A DNA stretch of 64,000 nucleotides, from positions 1 to 64,000 of the forward strand of contig FMBT01000337.1 in the NCBI GenBank assembly GCA_900095095.1, read 5' to 3'. Shown here piece after piece: positions 16,003-26,157 of the stretch. The notes beneath the pieces are model-generated. The model had not been told where the DNA came from. It searched no databases and saw nothing but the letters and a program-made list of their open reading frames with translations. The DNA comes from Fragilariopsis cylindrus CCMP1102 (taxonomy: Eukaryota > Bacillariophyta > Bacillariophyceae > Bacillariales > Bacillariaceae). Each line of letters starts with the position of its first letter. Position 1 is the first letter of the stretch. Made by a program: the position numbers and the translations under genes.

Positions 16003-16698
16003 TGTTGTTTTTGTTTTTGTGCTTTGCGCGTTGTTACAGAATTGGATGACTAATGGATAGTATTCAAAATCTCTTTTTGGTTTTCATTTCTAATATTTAC
16101 ATGCTGTACATTGTATCGCTATTATTGTTGTTGGTGGTGTTCCTATTGGCATGCTTTTTGAGCATCAACGGCAATGCAAAACTGAAAACGCACTTGTTCT
16201 CTACGCAAATAATCCAAACTTCGTAAGATAATATCACTAACAAGTTATGCGTATTTTCCGCGAAAAAAAATTGATAACTTAAAAAAAGAAAATCGTCTCC
16301 TCCCGCCACTCATCAGAGTACGTACGGTAATTTACAAATATGCTCCTTGAGGATCCGGAGAAGACCAATATATACCGAAACGATATATGTTTGGTGGAGT
16401 AAATGTAATCCATTATCTCAAAGTCCATACACTAAAACTAATGGAAAACTATATTTAAAAATATTGGTTTCACTATGCTATATATTTAAAATAGTTCTTC
16501 TATCTAAATTTTTAAAAAATGTGTTGAAATAATATGATATTATTTATTTATGCGTATATTACAGAGTTGCCACCCAAAGTTGTTAACCTCAGGGATACGC
16601 GGCAAGAAGTACCTATTTTTTATTAGGTACGTATCGTAGCCAAAAAATATCCGTTGATTTAGGGTTGCACTTGACCAATCAGCTTTCTTTCTTTCTTT
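16003..16698. other. Intergenic region
   Basis: 696 bp between the lumen-protein gene and the 3' end of TIC20, both on the minus strand. Very AT-rich around 16420-16560. I see no coding frame, RNA gene or repeat family. Confidence 0.5.
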
Positions 16699-17385
16699 CT
16701 ACTGAACTGAACTCCCCGCGGCCTCAGAAATAACAGGGATCTTATCCGGAACTTTTCCCGTTGCATTCGAAACAACAGAGTATACCACACTACCTACTAT
16801 GGCCAGGTACACAAAGTTACTTCCCGAATTAGCCAAAATCGCAGGAATTGGGATCGGAAGTTGTCCCAATAAACCAGGGAAGATCAGGGTAATATCCAAT
16901 ATCAAAGCCTGTTGTATATTAAATCGTACCGGACGGGGTATCTCTGGATTACGACTTAAGACACTCAACCCGATGAAGGCAATGAGTTGTGCGAATGGTA
17001 TAACACTGTAAATCGCTTTGAATGGACCGAGTACTATACTATCGGCCATTCCCAATGCCGGAACCAAGTAAAACAAATATTTCCCGTAGCGATCACCGTC
17101 CAATAGCGGTATTAGGTAAGGAAGACAGGATAGTAGTCGATCGGTTGTTCCTTCGATTTCACTATTGTTGCTCATGTGGAGAGTGTGGAGATATTTCTTA
17201 TTTGATGTCCTTGCACTCGTAGTTGCTTGGATGACGATAGCTCCGTCTGTCGAAATGGACGTTGATGCTGTTGTTCTGCTGATACTCGATACAACTGGTG
17301 GAGCAAAACAATCACCTCCTTCCGGCAATAGCAGCGCAAGGAGTGTTGCGTAAGCAGCAACGGCTATTGCTGATCTTGGCATCAT
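16699..17385 (-). CDS. TIC20: TIC20-like inner-envelope protein import channel subunit
   Basis: 228 aa, single exon, ATG 17385 (a second ATG follows directly). The signal peptide ends GGDC/FAPPVV, a textbook ASAFAP motif. After a Ser/Thr-rich transit region, the mature part starts with TDRLLSCLPYLIPLLDGDRYG and has four hydrophobic segments, including FIGLSVLSRNPEIPRPVRFN and QQALILDITLIFPGLLGQL. The R-L-xx-L-P-Y-L-xP-L, RNP ... PRxVRFN and QQAL-LDI patterns are those of TIC20/Ycf60, part of the inner-envelope protein translocon. Length is normal. It is divergent from the AP2-domain gene. Confidence 0.85.
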   Translation of the reverse strand: MMPRSAIAVAAYATLLALLLPEGGDCFAPPVVSSISRTTASTSISTDGAIVIQATTSARTSNKKYLHTLHMSNNSEIEGTTDRLLSCLPYLIPLLDGDRYGKYLFYLVPALGMADSIVLGPFKAIYSVIPFAQLIAFIGLSVLSRNPEIPRPVRFNIQQALILDITLIFPGLLGQLPIPIPAILANSGSNFVYLAIVGSVVYSVVSNATGKVPDKIPVISEAAGSSVQ

Positions 17386-18028
17386 AATATTATTTGATTG
17401 TTGGGTGAAAAATAGATGTGGTATTTGTGATCCCTATTGGTTGGTCTGATATATTGCGGGTTTTGATGTAAGATTGAGAAGAGTAGAAGTAGTGTTGTGA
17501 ATAAAGTTGTCGGAGTGGGATCCAATGAGTCACTACACGGGACCCACTACAGGTTGAATCACGTGTAAACCAATCCGGTGTACTGTATTTCATAGCGAGT
17601 GTATTTGTTAAGCCTGGATTGGTAGGTACTAAACATACGAATCAATAGGTTGTAGTAGACCTTTTTGCGGTCTTTTTCTTGTTGCACAAAACCATACTAA
17701 CGTTACAGTACAAGATAGATCTGTCATTGTTCACGAGATGCAGCTCGTATAACGACATATACACAACAACAAGATAGGCGAGTCGCCACGCTATTCATTA
17801 CCACCAAGAGCAAACAAGAGTCCAACTTCAAACTGTGTTGCTGTATTTATATCATCGCAGAATAAAATATCCTCTAGAAGTAACGAAAAGACACGAGAGC
17901 TGGAAAATAAGTTAATAAGGGTCGACGCGAGAGGGAGTACAGCATTTTTCGAATTGTCTCGATCTTTTACTGAATTAGACCACCGAAAAATAACAGATTA
18001 ACAAGATTCTGTCTCTTCATCAATAATC
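17386..18028. promoter_or_regulatory. Shared upstream region of TIC20 (-) and AP2-domain gene (+)
   Basis: 643 bp between divergent start codons. It holds both promoters by position. No specific element recognised. Confidence 0.4.
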
Positions 18029-19672
18029 ATGACTTCTTCTTCTTCTACATTTTCTACGTCTACGGTGGTGTCGTCAGAACAACACCAGCTTCAAGAGCAC
18101 ACAATGTCGAATACATTATTAAAAGACGATGATTCAAAGAATAATCAATATTGGAATAATATTTATCATCTACAATATCCGCGACAGTATGGGTACACAG
18201 AAAAACTTAATCAAGCAGCAGAAGTTGCCGAAAAAGCGTTAGCTGAAAGAGCAATAATCGAAGAATCCAAGCATTATCATAACGATTTTAATGGCAATTA
18301 TAATAATAATGTGTCTTGGTGGTATGGGGAGGACGTGAACGACGCTGCCGAGAAGGAAAATCCTCACCATAATATTGATGATAACGAAACGGACGAGAAC
18401 GAGAATACTGACGACGTGAGTGATAACGAAAGAAATGCGGATCATTATAATTATGAGAACGGTGATGACGACGATAACAATAATAATAGCGATGATGATG
18501 GTGAAGACGAGAGTGATGATGATGTTGACGTTTATTCACCGTACAGCAATTTTTCTCTTTATTCTTCACCAATTGCGATAGCATGCGCAGCAGCACAGGC
18601 AGCAGCAGCAGTAGCAGCATCAAGAACAACTACAAGTACAAGTGTGGCTATAGCAACGACAACAACGCATTCTACTACGAAAACTAGATCACCTTCCGCT
18701 CGTATAAAAGAGAAGATGAATGGTAAAAAACGGAATAAGAATTGGAAAGACTATGATGGTGAGGAGGAGGAGGAGGAGGGCGGTGGCGGCAACAACGACA
18801 GAAACAACAACAATCATATTCAAACCAACAACACGAATAACAATAATTCTAAAAATCCTCGTAGTTACTACGCGATAGCAAATGTAGCAGCAGCAACAGT
18901 AGCAGCTCCAAATAAAATACCACCACCACCACCACCATCGACGACGACGACGACGACGACAACAACAACAGCACCAACAAAATCACCCTTTGCTATAAAG
19001 AAGAGATCATATCTGCATACCGCCGCTATTAATAGTAATAAAAGCAGTAGCCCAAGGAAAACAGCACGTACCAAAGCCGATAAGAAGAAGAAAGAAAGTC
19101 CCCCTTTAGAATTCAATGCCCATCCTAGTAGCAGTCATATTACTTTATTTCCTGGTACCAACAATACTACTGCTCATGATTGTGCTCGCGCTCATGCTCT
19201 TGCTCTTGCTACGTGTACTACTCCTGCTACTACAACAATTGCTGATATTCCTACTAGTCCTACTTTTACTACTGCTGTTACTACGATGACGACGAGCAGC
19301 AGCAAAATGTCATTGATGGATGAAAGAAAATGGAATATGATACGGAATGATGTATTAGCCGCATTTGGTATACGTGATGACAATATAACTACAACAACTA
19401 CAAGTATGTATAATATCAATAATAATATAATAGCTGCAACACCAGCAACACAAAGGGAAAAATTAATAATTGAGGAACAATTTAATAATGATTTACAACG
19501 TCACAAGACATTGCAATTGCGTGGCATTACTCAACGTCCATCGAATAAATTTCAAGCACAAGTATACCATCAGGGCAAATCACGATATATTGGTGTTTTT
19601 GAAACTCAAAGGGATGCAGCTATTGCATATGAAATGGTACGATCGAAGATTAAAAAACCGAAAATAAGATAA
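18029..19672 (+). CDS. AP2-domain DNA-binding protein with long low-complexity N-terminus
   Basis: 547 aa from ATG 18029. The first ~480 residues are low complexity: Asn/Asp/Glu tracts, Ala runs, an eleven-residue Thr run and a short Pro run, with basic stretches that could be nuclear localisation signals. The only folded domain is at the C-terminus (~residues 495-540): LRGITQRPSNKFQAQV, then SRYIGVFETQRDAAIAYEM. This is one AP2/ERF domain with the RG..QR, Y-IG-F-T and AA-AYE positions kept, followed by a short basic tail (KIKKPKIR). AP2 proteins are transcription factors in plants and algae; a single domain at the extreme C-terminus behind a large disordered region is common in stramenopiles. 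Target genes cannot be inferred. Confidence 0.75.
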   Translation: MTSSSSTFSTSTVVSSEQHQLQEHTMSNTLLKDDDSKNNQYWNNIYHLQYPRQYGYTEKLNQAAEVAEKALAERAIIEESKHYHNDFNGNYNNNVSWWYGEDVNDAAEKENPHHNIDDNETDENENTDDVSDNERNADHYNYENGDDDDNNNNSDDDGEDESDDDVDVYSPYSNFSLYSSPIAIACAAAQAAAAVAASRTTTSTSVAIATTTTHSTTKTRSPSARIKEKMNGKKRNKNWKDYDGEEEEEEGGGGNNDRNNNNHIQTNNTNNNNSKNPRSYYAIANVAAATVAAPNKIPPPPPPSTTTTTTTTTTAPTKSPFAIKKRSYLHTAAINSNKSSSPRKTARTKADKKKKESPPLEFNAHPSSSHITLFPGTNNTTAHDCARAHALALATCTTPATTTIADIPTSPTFTTAVTTMTTSSSKMSLMDERKWNMIRNDVLAAFGIRDDNITTTTTSMYNINNNIIAATPATQREKLIIEEQFNNDLQRHKTLQLRGITQRPSNKFQAQVYHQGKSRYIGVFETQRDAAIAYEMVRSKIKKPKIR

Positions 19673-20395
19673 AGTGTAACTAAACAACAGCAACATCAGC
19701 AAAGGAAACAAGAAGATTATTCTCATCGATCAAATATGCAGACCAATATCATCGACAGTAATACAACTATCGGGTTTTCGAAGAGAAAGAGAGAGAAAAC
19801 AAAACACGGCGAGTCGATTCATTAATAAAAGAGAGCGATATCGCAGCAACAGTAAGAACGGATGCATAATGCTATGTTATGTATCTGAAATTATATCTCA
19901 ATATAGCGAACGAGTTCGAGGATATAAATATCTTCTACTATATTGTATTAGATTTGTTTGGGGGAGAATATAATATCATGTTTTTTTAGGCTGAAATAAT
20001 AATATAGGATACGATGTAATCAGTAAATAGCACACGGAGATCAAATAGCTTTCCACTTCATTAAAGATAAATTAAAATAACAAGCATTGATGGGAAAAAA
20101 TGTACCACATCAATGTTCATTGCCCCGCTCTTTTGCTCAGAGGTGCACTAGCTAGTAGACTTCATTCGATTGTAGGACGGCGCTGCCAGCTCCAGCAGTC
20201 ACAGCCCTAGCCCTTCTAAAACGGATACAGTATGCAGCCAGTGAAGCGGTAGTTTCGTAGAGTGTATTAATCACAACCCCCAGGAGGATCGATAGCGACA
20301 AGGGTAGAATCCACTTTGCTTGTATCTAACAAATCGTTATCAGTGCAAACACATGGAGCGCCCCTTCTCCGATTTCCTTCATATTGCTTCGCTCG
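19673..20395. other. Intergenic region between convergent genes
   Basis: 723 bp of 3' flank shared by the AP2 gene (+) and NAPE-PLD (-). No gene, RNA or repeat that I can support. Confidence 0.5.
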
Positions 20396-21610
20396 TTAAT
20401 TGCTAATTCTCGTTTCTCCAATGAGCCACGGCGCTAAGGATGATGGATCGTCGTGGTTTTGCATTAGTTCCACCAATTTGTCTCGTGGTTCCATGACGGG
20501 TTCGGTCGTGAGGGGAAAGGTTCCCCAATGAATTGGGACGGCCATTTTGGCCTTTACGGCGTCTTTCATTCGCACAGCTTCTTCGACATCAACATGGGAT
20601 GATTTCATGAAATCATTTGGTTCGTACGCGCCAATCGGAATGGCGGCCATGTCAAAAGGACCATATTGGTCCCCAATACAATCGGACAAGCCATCAAACC
20701 ATGCAGTATCGCCAGGAAATAGAAATTTGTTTCCACCCAAACTGTGTTCCAAAACATAGCCACACCACAGCGTCTTGTCGCGATCGCCTATTCGATTGGA
20801 CCAATGTTTCATGGGAACAGATGAAATATGTAGATTGCTTAGAGCGGTGAAAGATTCATGCCAATCCAATTCATGAATGACATGGGACGTAGTGGCCCAT
20901 CGTTCCATCCAGCTTGCCAAGCCCAATGGAACGACAAATTGAAGATTCGGCAAAGTGGAAGCCAGTTCCTTGACGGTAGGATAACACAAATGATCATAAT
21001 GATTGTGCGATAGGAGGACCACATCAATATCGACTTTAGACGTGAGTTCCTTAAGGGAACAGGGTGTAGGTCGATATCGTTTCGGACCCGCAAAGGACAG
21101 GGGAGATGCTCTCTCTCCGAAAACGGGATCTGTTAGAATATTGATCTTGCCCATTTGAACCAATAGGGAAGAATGTCCCAACCATGTGCATTGAATTTTT
21201 GTGCAAGATGGATTTTGGAGTAACTCCCAATCCAACGATTGGACCGGAAAGACTTGATCGAGTTCCTCTTGAGATGGGATCGGGGGCGACAGCCCATTTG
21301 GAAAATTGTTGGCAATTACTTTGGCAAATTCAGAAAATGTTGGGTGTTTCGGACCCACCCAGCTATCGCGTTCGTCCACACGGGCTTGGACTAAGCGAGC
21401 GATTTGGTCAGGGGAACGGCGGCTGGGTGAAGTCTTCCTAATACTGGTAGCAGCAGCCGTTGGAGCAGCATCATTCCTACTCGTTGACTTGCTTCGAGCA
21501 AGAGTTATGCTGTTTCTGGGGCTGGAAGCCAGTAGAACTCGTCGTCTGCTATTGTTAGAGAGAGTAACTCCCCGTCGAAAGGCAGCAAGCATGTTGGGGG
21601 TGGACTTCAT
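20396..21610 (-). CDS. NAPEPLD: N-acyl-phosphatidylethanolamine phospholipase D-like metallo-beta-lactamase
   Basis: 404 aa from ATG 21610 (a GTG further upstream is less likely). NAPE-PLD cleaves N-acyl-PE to N-acylethanolamines plus phosphatidate. The zinc ligands are visible: LSHNHYDHL (HxHxDH), SVPMKHWS, FPGDTAWFDG and VPIHWGTF. The N-terminal block WLGHSSLLVQMGKINILTDP and the substrate-loop region PLSFAGPKRYRP match NAPE-PLD/RomA-type members of the fold. The first ~50 residues are Arg/Ser-rich with almost no acids (MLAAFRRGVTLSNNSRRRVL), which suggests mitochondrial import; this is inference. Codon use looks richer in C/G than in the neighbours. Divergent from the EHD-like gene. Confidence 0.85.
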   Translation of the reverse strand: MKSTPNMLAAFRRGVTLSNNSRRRVLLASSPRNSITLARSKSTSRNDAAPTAAATSIRKTSPSRRSPDQIARLVQARVDERDSWVGPKHPTFSEFAKVIANNFPNGLSPPIPSQEELDQVFPVQSLDWELLQNPSCTKIQCTWLGHSSLLVQMGKINILTDPVFGERASPLSFAGPKRYRPTPCSLKELTSKVDIDVVLLSHNHYDHLCYPTVKELASTLPNLQFVVPLGLASWMERWATTSHVIHELDWHESFTALSNLHISSVPMKHWSNRIGDRDKTLWCGYVLEHSLGGNKFLFPGDTAWFDGLSDCIGDQYGPFDMAAIPIGAYEPNDFMKSSHVDVEEAVRMKDAVKAKMAVPIHWGTFPLTTEPVMEPRDKLVELMQNHDDPSSLAPWLIGETRISN

Positions 21611-22207
21611 GAGGCAGCATCCAACAACTGACTCGCCCACTTATGACCAGAGGAGAGATATCTGCAAGGCTGTTCCATTGTCGGCTGTGGGCACCAGGAA
21701 AGGAGCTATTATCGCCACGTTTGAACAATCATTCATGTAAAAAAATGGTTACCGTACCAGGTACTTACTATAGGTACTGTATGATTTGTGATTTGGAGGA
21801 TAAACTTCCTAGCTGTTTTAGATGATATTTCTTTCCCGATATAACAAATGTCTACCATCCCATTACGGTAGTTTAAATGATTACATCACATCCCCAACTT
21901 TAATTGTAGTATTGTGTCCCAGGAGGGTTTAGTATAACCCTACTGTACTTTGATTAGGTTTTGGAAACTTCTTATTATACTAAGTTAGTATACTGTACAG
22001 TAGGAGGCAGAAATGATAAGATTGTAGACTAGCTTAGTCCTTCAGCATTACTACTGGCAAGATTTTATGCATTTTGAATTTATTTCCCGATCATTGATCA
22101 ATTGAAATTATCGACTCATCCATCCTTTCTTTTGCACATACCCTATACAGAGCTAGTATACTAGTAGATCACCTTGTTATTGTTTGACGACGAAAGATTA
22201 TACCACA
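21611..22207. promoter_or_regulatory. Shared upstream region of NAPE-PLD (-) and EHD-like GTPase (+)
   Basis: 597 bp between divergent starts. No element recognised beyond position. Confidence 0.4.
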
Positions 22208-24541
22208 ATGGCACCGATGATAGTTGTTCAGAGATTCACGAGAACTGCACTGAAATATCCACGAAGCAAATCCAATTTCCTACAATGCTGCTTCCAACGA
22301 GAATTCACGCATCCTCTCTCTAATTCTGCATTGAATACGTCGCCGCCGCAGCGTACGTTCATGAATAGCTCTAAGAAAGAATCTTCAACAAATAATGGAA
22401 ATGATTCACCATCTATTCGTCCTGATGAAATTATCAATCAATGTTCACAGCTCTACGATTCATTATCGAAATTAAATGAAAAATTAGGCAACGTGGCAAT
22501 ACCGACATCCTCTCCACATACAAGTTTACCTTTTTGTTTACTAGTCGGGAATCATTCCTCCGGAAAATCCAGCTTTATCAATTATATGCTGCAACGAGAC
22601 ATTCAAAAAGCAGGAGTTGCTCCGACGGATGATTCGTTCACAGTGATCGCACCGGGACCGAAAGATACGGATGCAGATGGTCCTACACTAGTAGGAGATC
22701 CCGATTTAGGATTCTCTGGTCTTCGACAATTTGGTCCTACTCTGATCCATCATTCACAACTGAAGTATAGGGAAAGCAAACTGGATTTCATGTTGGTCAG
22801 TTCCATACTTGTTATCTATGTGTGAATCATAATGTTTGTTCGTATAGATAACATCCTGGGATTATCTTCAAGAGAACGAATCCAATTTTCTTACTCTTCT
22901 GTTTTTCTTTGGAATCATATTTTTTTCTTTTTTCGTATAATAGGTTGACTCGCCGTAAGTTTCTATGATTTGTCGTGTATGTTGTTATCAATCATTTTTT
23001 GCACTGGCTCTTCAAATCTGATTTTCTTTACGCACTTTGGTACCAGTGGTATGATTGATTCACCAGGTGGTAATCAAGAAATTATGGATAGAGGCTACGA
23101 TTTCCCGGGTGTGGTTCGCTGGTTTGCAAGTAGAGCAGATATTGTACTGATGTTTTTTGATCCCGATAAGGTAAGATCATATAGTATACAGACACACAAA
23201 CACACCTCATTCCTGAACAAAATAATATTCTTACCATCCCGCAACTTTCTGTTTGTTCACAATTTAGCCTGGAACTACTGGTAAGTGGAATAAATGTTAC
23301 TAAACATTAGTTCAAATAGACGTATATCCTCATTTTTATCCAACTGACCCATTTTTCAAAGGTGAAACTATGTCTGTATTACTTAGTTCCTTGAGTGGGA
23401 TGGATCATAAGCTTTTGATTGTACTGAATAAGGCAGATCAATTTGAAAAGATTCACGATTTCGCACGAGCGTATGGTTCATGTAAGTGAATATTTATTGA
23501 AACAGGGGGGACCAGTGAGCACGAACTGTTGTATTGGCAATATGACGTGGTGACAGATTCATCATTTTCCTATTCTTATTCTTTCCAATTGCTTTGATTG
23601 TTACTTTGGTGTATTGATATTTAATAACTTTACAGTGTGTAAGTGATGAATTGATCGTATAACATTAGGCTGAAACTTTGGACTTGACAGTATTGTTTGA
23701 TTGGTTCATTTCTGATTCTATACTTCTATGTTCATGGGATTTTTTTCAAATCATTCCTTACAATATGCTGCATATCCATTGTTATGATCACGCGTATAAT
23801 TTAACGGACAATGCTGATTTTTTTCTCTCAGGCTGGAATCTCTCCAAGGTGATTCCTCGCAAAGATTTGCCTCCAATTTTTACAATGAGCCTGACAAATG
23901 GTGAGGACAATCAAACTTCCCCACTTGCAGCGAGTTTGAGCGATTTAGCGGCAACCAAAGACGACGTTGTTGAACAAGTTATGCAGGCACCAAAACGACG
24001 TGTAGATAATGTCATTACCAACCTTTACGATTCAACAGTCACTTTGACTTTGTATTCGAAAATATGGAACGATATCGTTCACCGGTACAGTAAAGAATGG
24101 AGGAATTGTCGTCTTAGAGAAGCTGGATCGACCACTTTTGCGGGTTTAACTTTAGGTGGTATCAATTATCTCGGACTAGATGCGACGCTTCAAGGTGGAG
24201 TATTTGGAACATCAATTATTGGTATTGGGGGGATGGTATGGTTCCACCAAACATACTTAACTCGAGTACAAGAAGAAATGATCACTCTTGATTCGTTAGG
24301 TTCGTCATTCCAGCGAACGCACGCTCGTCAGGTTCAAGATGGTGATGAATACGTTGCAAATATCTGGCAACGTATACGAGGGTCGTTGCGGTCAGCCTTA
24401 TCTACGGCGTTTGAGGATGGTGGAACTCTTAGTACCGCTTCGACTTCTGAGCTGGAGAAACTCCAAACTATTCTAGATGACGATATTCCACGATTACGAC
24501 GATTGGCAAATGAAACACAACTATATGCTACTGTGAAATAA
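22208..24541 (+). CDS. EHD/dynamin-like GTPase, seven exons including 11-, 13- and 3-nt microexons
   Basis: join(22208..22795, 22944..22954, 23047..23170, 23268..23280, 23362..23481, 23636..23638, 23832..24541), 522 aa. Donors are GTCAGT, GTAAGT, GTAAGA, GTAAGT, GTAAGT and GTAAGT; all acceptors are AG. The protein has G1 GNHSSGKSS, G3 VDSPGMIDSPG with RGYDF after it, FFDPDKPGTTGET, G4 NKAD, and YGSLCWNLSKVIP, which lines up with EHD proteins (YGALMWSLGKV). The 3-nt exon supplies the Leu-Cys junction that makes this length match. The C-terminus has no EH domain; instead it has two hydrophobic stretches (TTFAGLTLGGINYLGL, VFGTSIIGIGGMVWF) and a helical end. The N-terminus is basic (QRFTRTALKYPRSKSNF), possibly mitochondrial. 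A role in membrane remodelling is inferred from the family. Confidence 0.8.
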
Positions 24542-25159
24542 ATAATTGAATGGAATTAACTACCTAATATTTGAACTTATTGATCTTTGTATGCAGTCAG
24601 TCATCTGTGACTTCCCTGTGGTGTAGCAGTCAAATTTCCTTCTTGCTGACTATAATCTGAAATTGCAAATCTCGTCAACTGAATACTCAACAGGTAGAAT
24701 AGGAATTTTGTAGAGCAGGCACGCAAGTGTTATTAATATTCATAAAGTACTGCAGATAAGATATCTTTCATTTCTAATTCTGAATTCGATACATAAATAA
24801 GAATTTAGAGATATGTTTCCGTAGATTCGCACATGATCATTCTGTCAAAAGTATTCATTATTCAGAACAAATTATGATTATGTTAAGTATTCTCTATTGT
24901 ATTTATCTACTTGTAACATATTAAAGAAAGACAAATGCCACAGTAAAGGAGCGGTTTATATATACAACTCAAGAAGTCGTGAGTCAATGAACCATATGTT
25001 ATAATTTCCCAAATGAACAAATCAATCGAATTTGTTCCACTTTTTTATTTTTATAATCCTCTCATTCCGTCCAGCATCCTTCGTGAATTAAAGGCACGCA
25101 ATTGATGATTGATTCCATCTCTTATTATTTTTCATTTTATCATTATTATTATTATTATT
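24542..25159. other. Intergenic region between convergent genes
   Basis: 618 bp shared 3' flank. I looked for a tRNA near 24610-24700 and found no cloverleaf. Nothing else seen. Confidence 0.5.
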
Positions 25160-25689
25160 TCACGGAGTAGCACTACTACTCCCTCCTCGCAATTGCAACA
25201 CCATATGAATGGTGGCTCCAGCAGCAATATTATAGGACTCTAACGTCTTATCATCCGCCAGTTGTTTTCCGGAATGAATCAATCGAATTTGATCGACTTG
25301 AATTCCTTCCTTTTCCTGTAATGATTGTTTGACAGCAAGAACTTGATTTTCTGGTTCAAAATTCATTGCCTGCTTCCGGCCTGTTAATGTTTTAATAAAA
25401 ATCTTTATTTATTTTGGAAGAAGAAGAAAAAAGAGACAAATCACAAAACGACGGATCAATTATTTAGAGATGTGATGAGAGAGAGAGAGAGAGAGAATCG
25501 AAGATTTACAAAAGGAACAACAACAAATAGATAGGAAACCTTGTATTGTGCAGCAGCAGGTACGACTAACCGCCGCAACTGTCGATAGAATTGAGTCTGG
25601 ACAACAATAAGCAGAGGTGCATGCCACAATAACGATGACGATGACGACAAAGAATGGAATTTCATTTTGATCCCAAGTCTTACCTGCAT
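25160..25689 (-). CDS. NEDD8/ubiquitin-like modifier with a 6-nt first coding exon
   Basis: complement(join(25160..25402, 25684..25689)), 82 aa. The first coding exon is just ATGCAG (Met-Gln) before donor GTAAGA; the second begins after TAAAG with codons for [11 protein letters not shown]. The product is a complete ubiquitin fold ([15 protein letters not shown] ... [31 protein letters not shown]) with a six-residue tail SSSATP that would need removal to expose the Gly-Gly. The residue equal to ubiquitin Arg72 is Gln, which argues against ubiquitin itself and for a NEDD8/RUB-type or divergent modifier, because E1 selectivity depends on this position. The 281-nt intron contains a (GA)n run. The exact family member is uncertain. 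Confidence 0.75.
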
Positions 25690-26157
25690 GATAGTCGATT
25701 GATGTCTTGTAGTAGTGAGGGAGGGAGGGAAGATCGATACACAGGACAAAATCTATTGATCTACTGAATAAAATGTACAGAAGGTAGTAGTTGTAATGGC
25801 TCTGTTAATGCGTCAATGCTGGTTATTACCGTGTACATGAGTGCAATGGCGAATGTATGAAAAAAATGGAAAAGCAAAAAATTCCGAGTCGCGGTAGTCC
25901 CGCGTGGTTCAAAGTGGTCAAGCCGTCTACCGCGAAGTTTATGAGAGAATTGAGGAGGGTCCAGATCAAATGTATTTCCAACATCTCGAATCGTCGTGAG
26001 CATAAAACATAAAACATTATTGAACATTTATTTGGTGTGCTGAATGAACATCAACACAGCTAGCTACCATAGGGGGAGACAAGAAACAAAAGCTACCGTA
26101 GATTCAATTTCATAGCATATCTCTTGATTTAGAAAACAATACAGTACACGAAAAAAT
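25690..26157. promoter_or_regulatory. Shared upstream region of the ubiquitin-like gene (-) and PPWD1 (+)
   Basis: 468 bp between divergent starts. No element recognised. Short frames here look non-coding. Confidence 0.4.

Noticed and set aside
18239-18629. Open minus-strand frames opposite the AP2 gene
   Set aside because: They are antisense readings of Asn/Asp/Ala repeats; the plus frame carries the AP2 domain and a proper ATG.
24600-24700. Possible tRNA gene
   Set aside because: A GTGGTGTAGC stretch recalls a D-arm but no acceptor stem, anticodon arm or T-arm can be paired.
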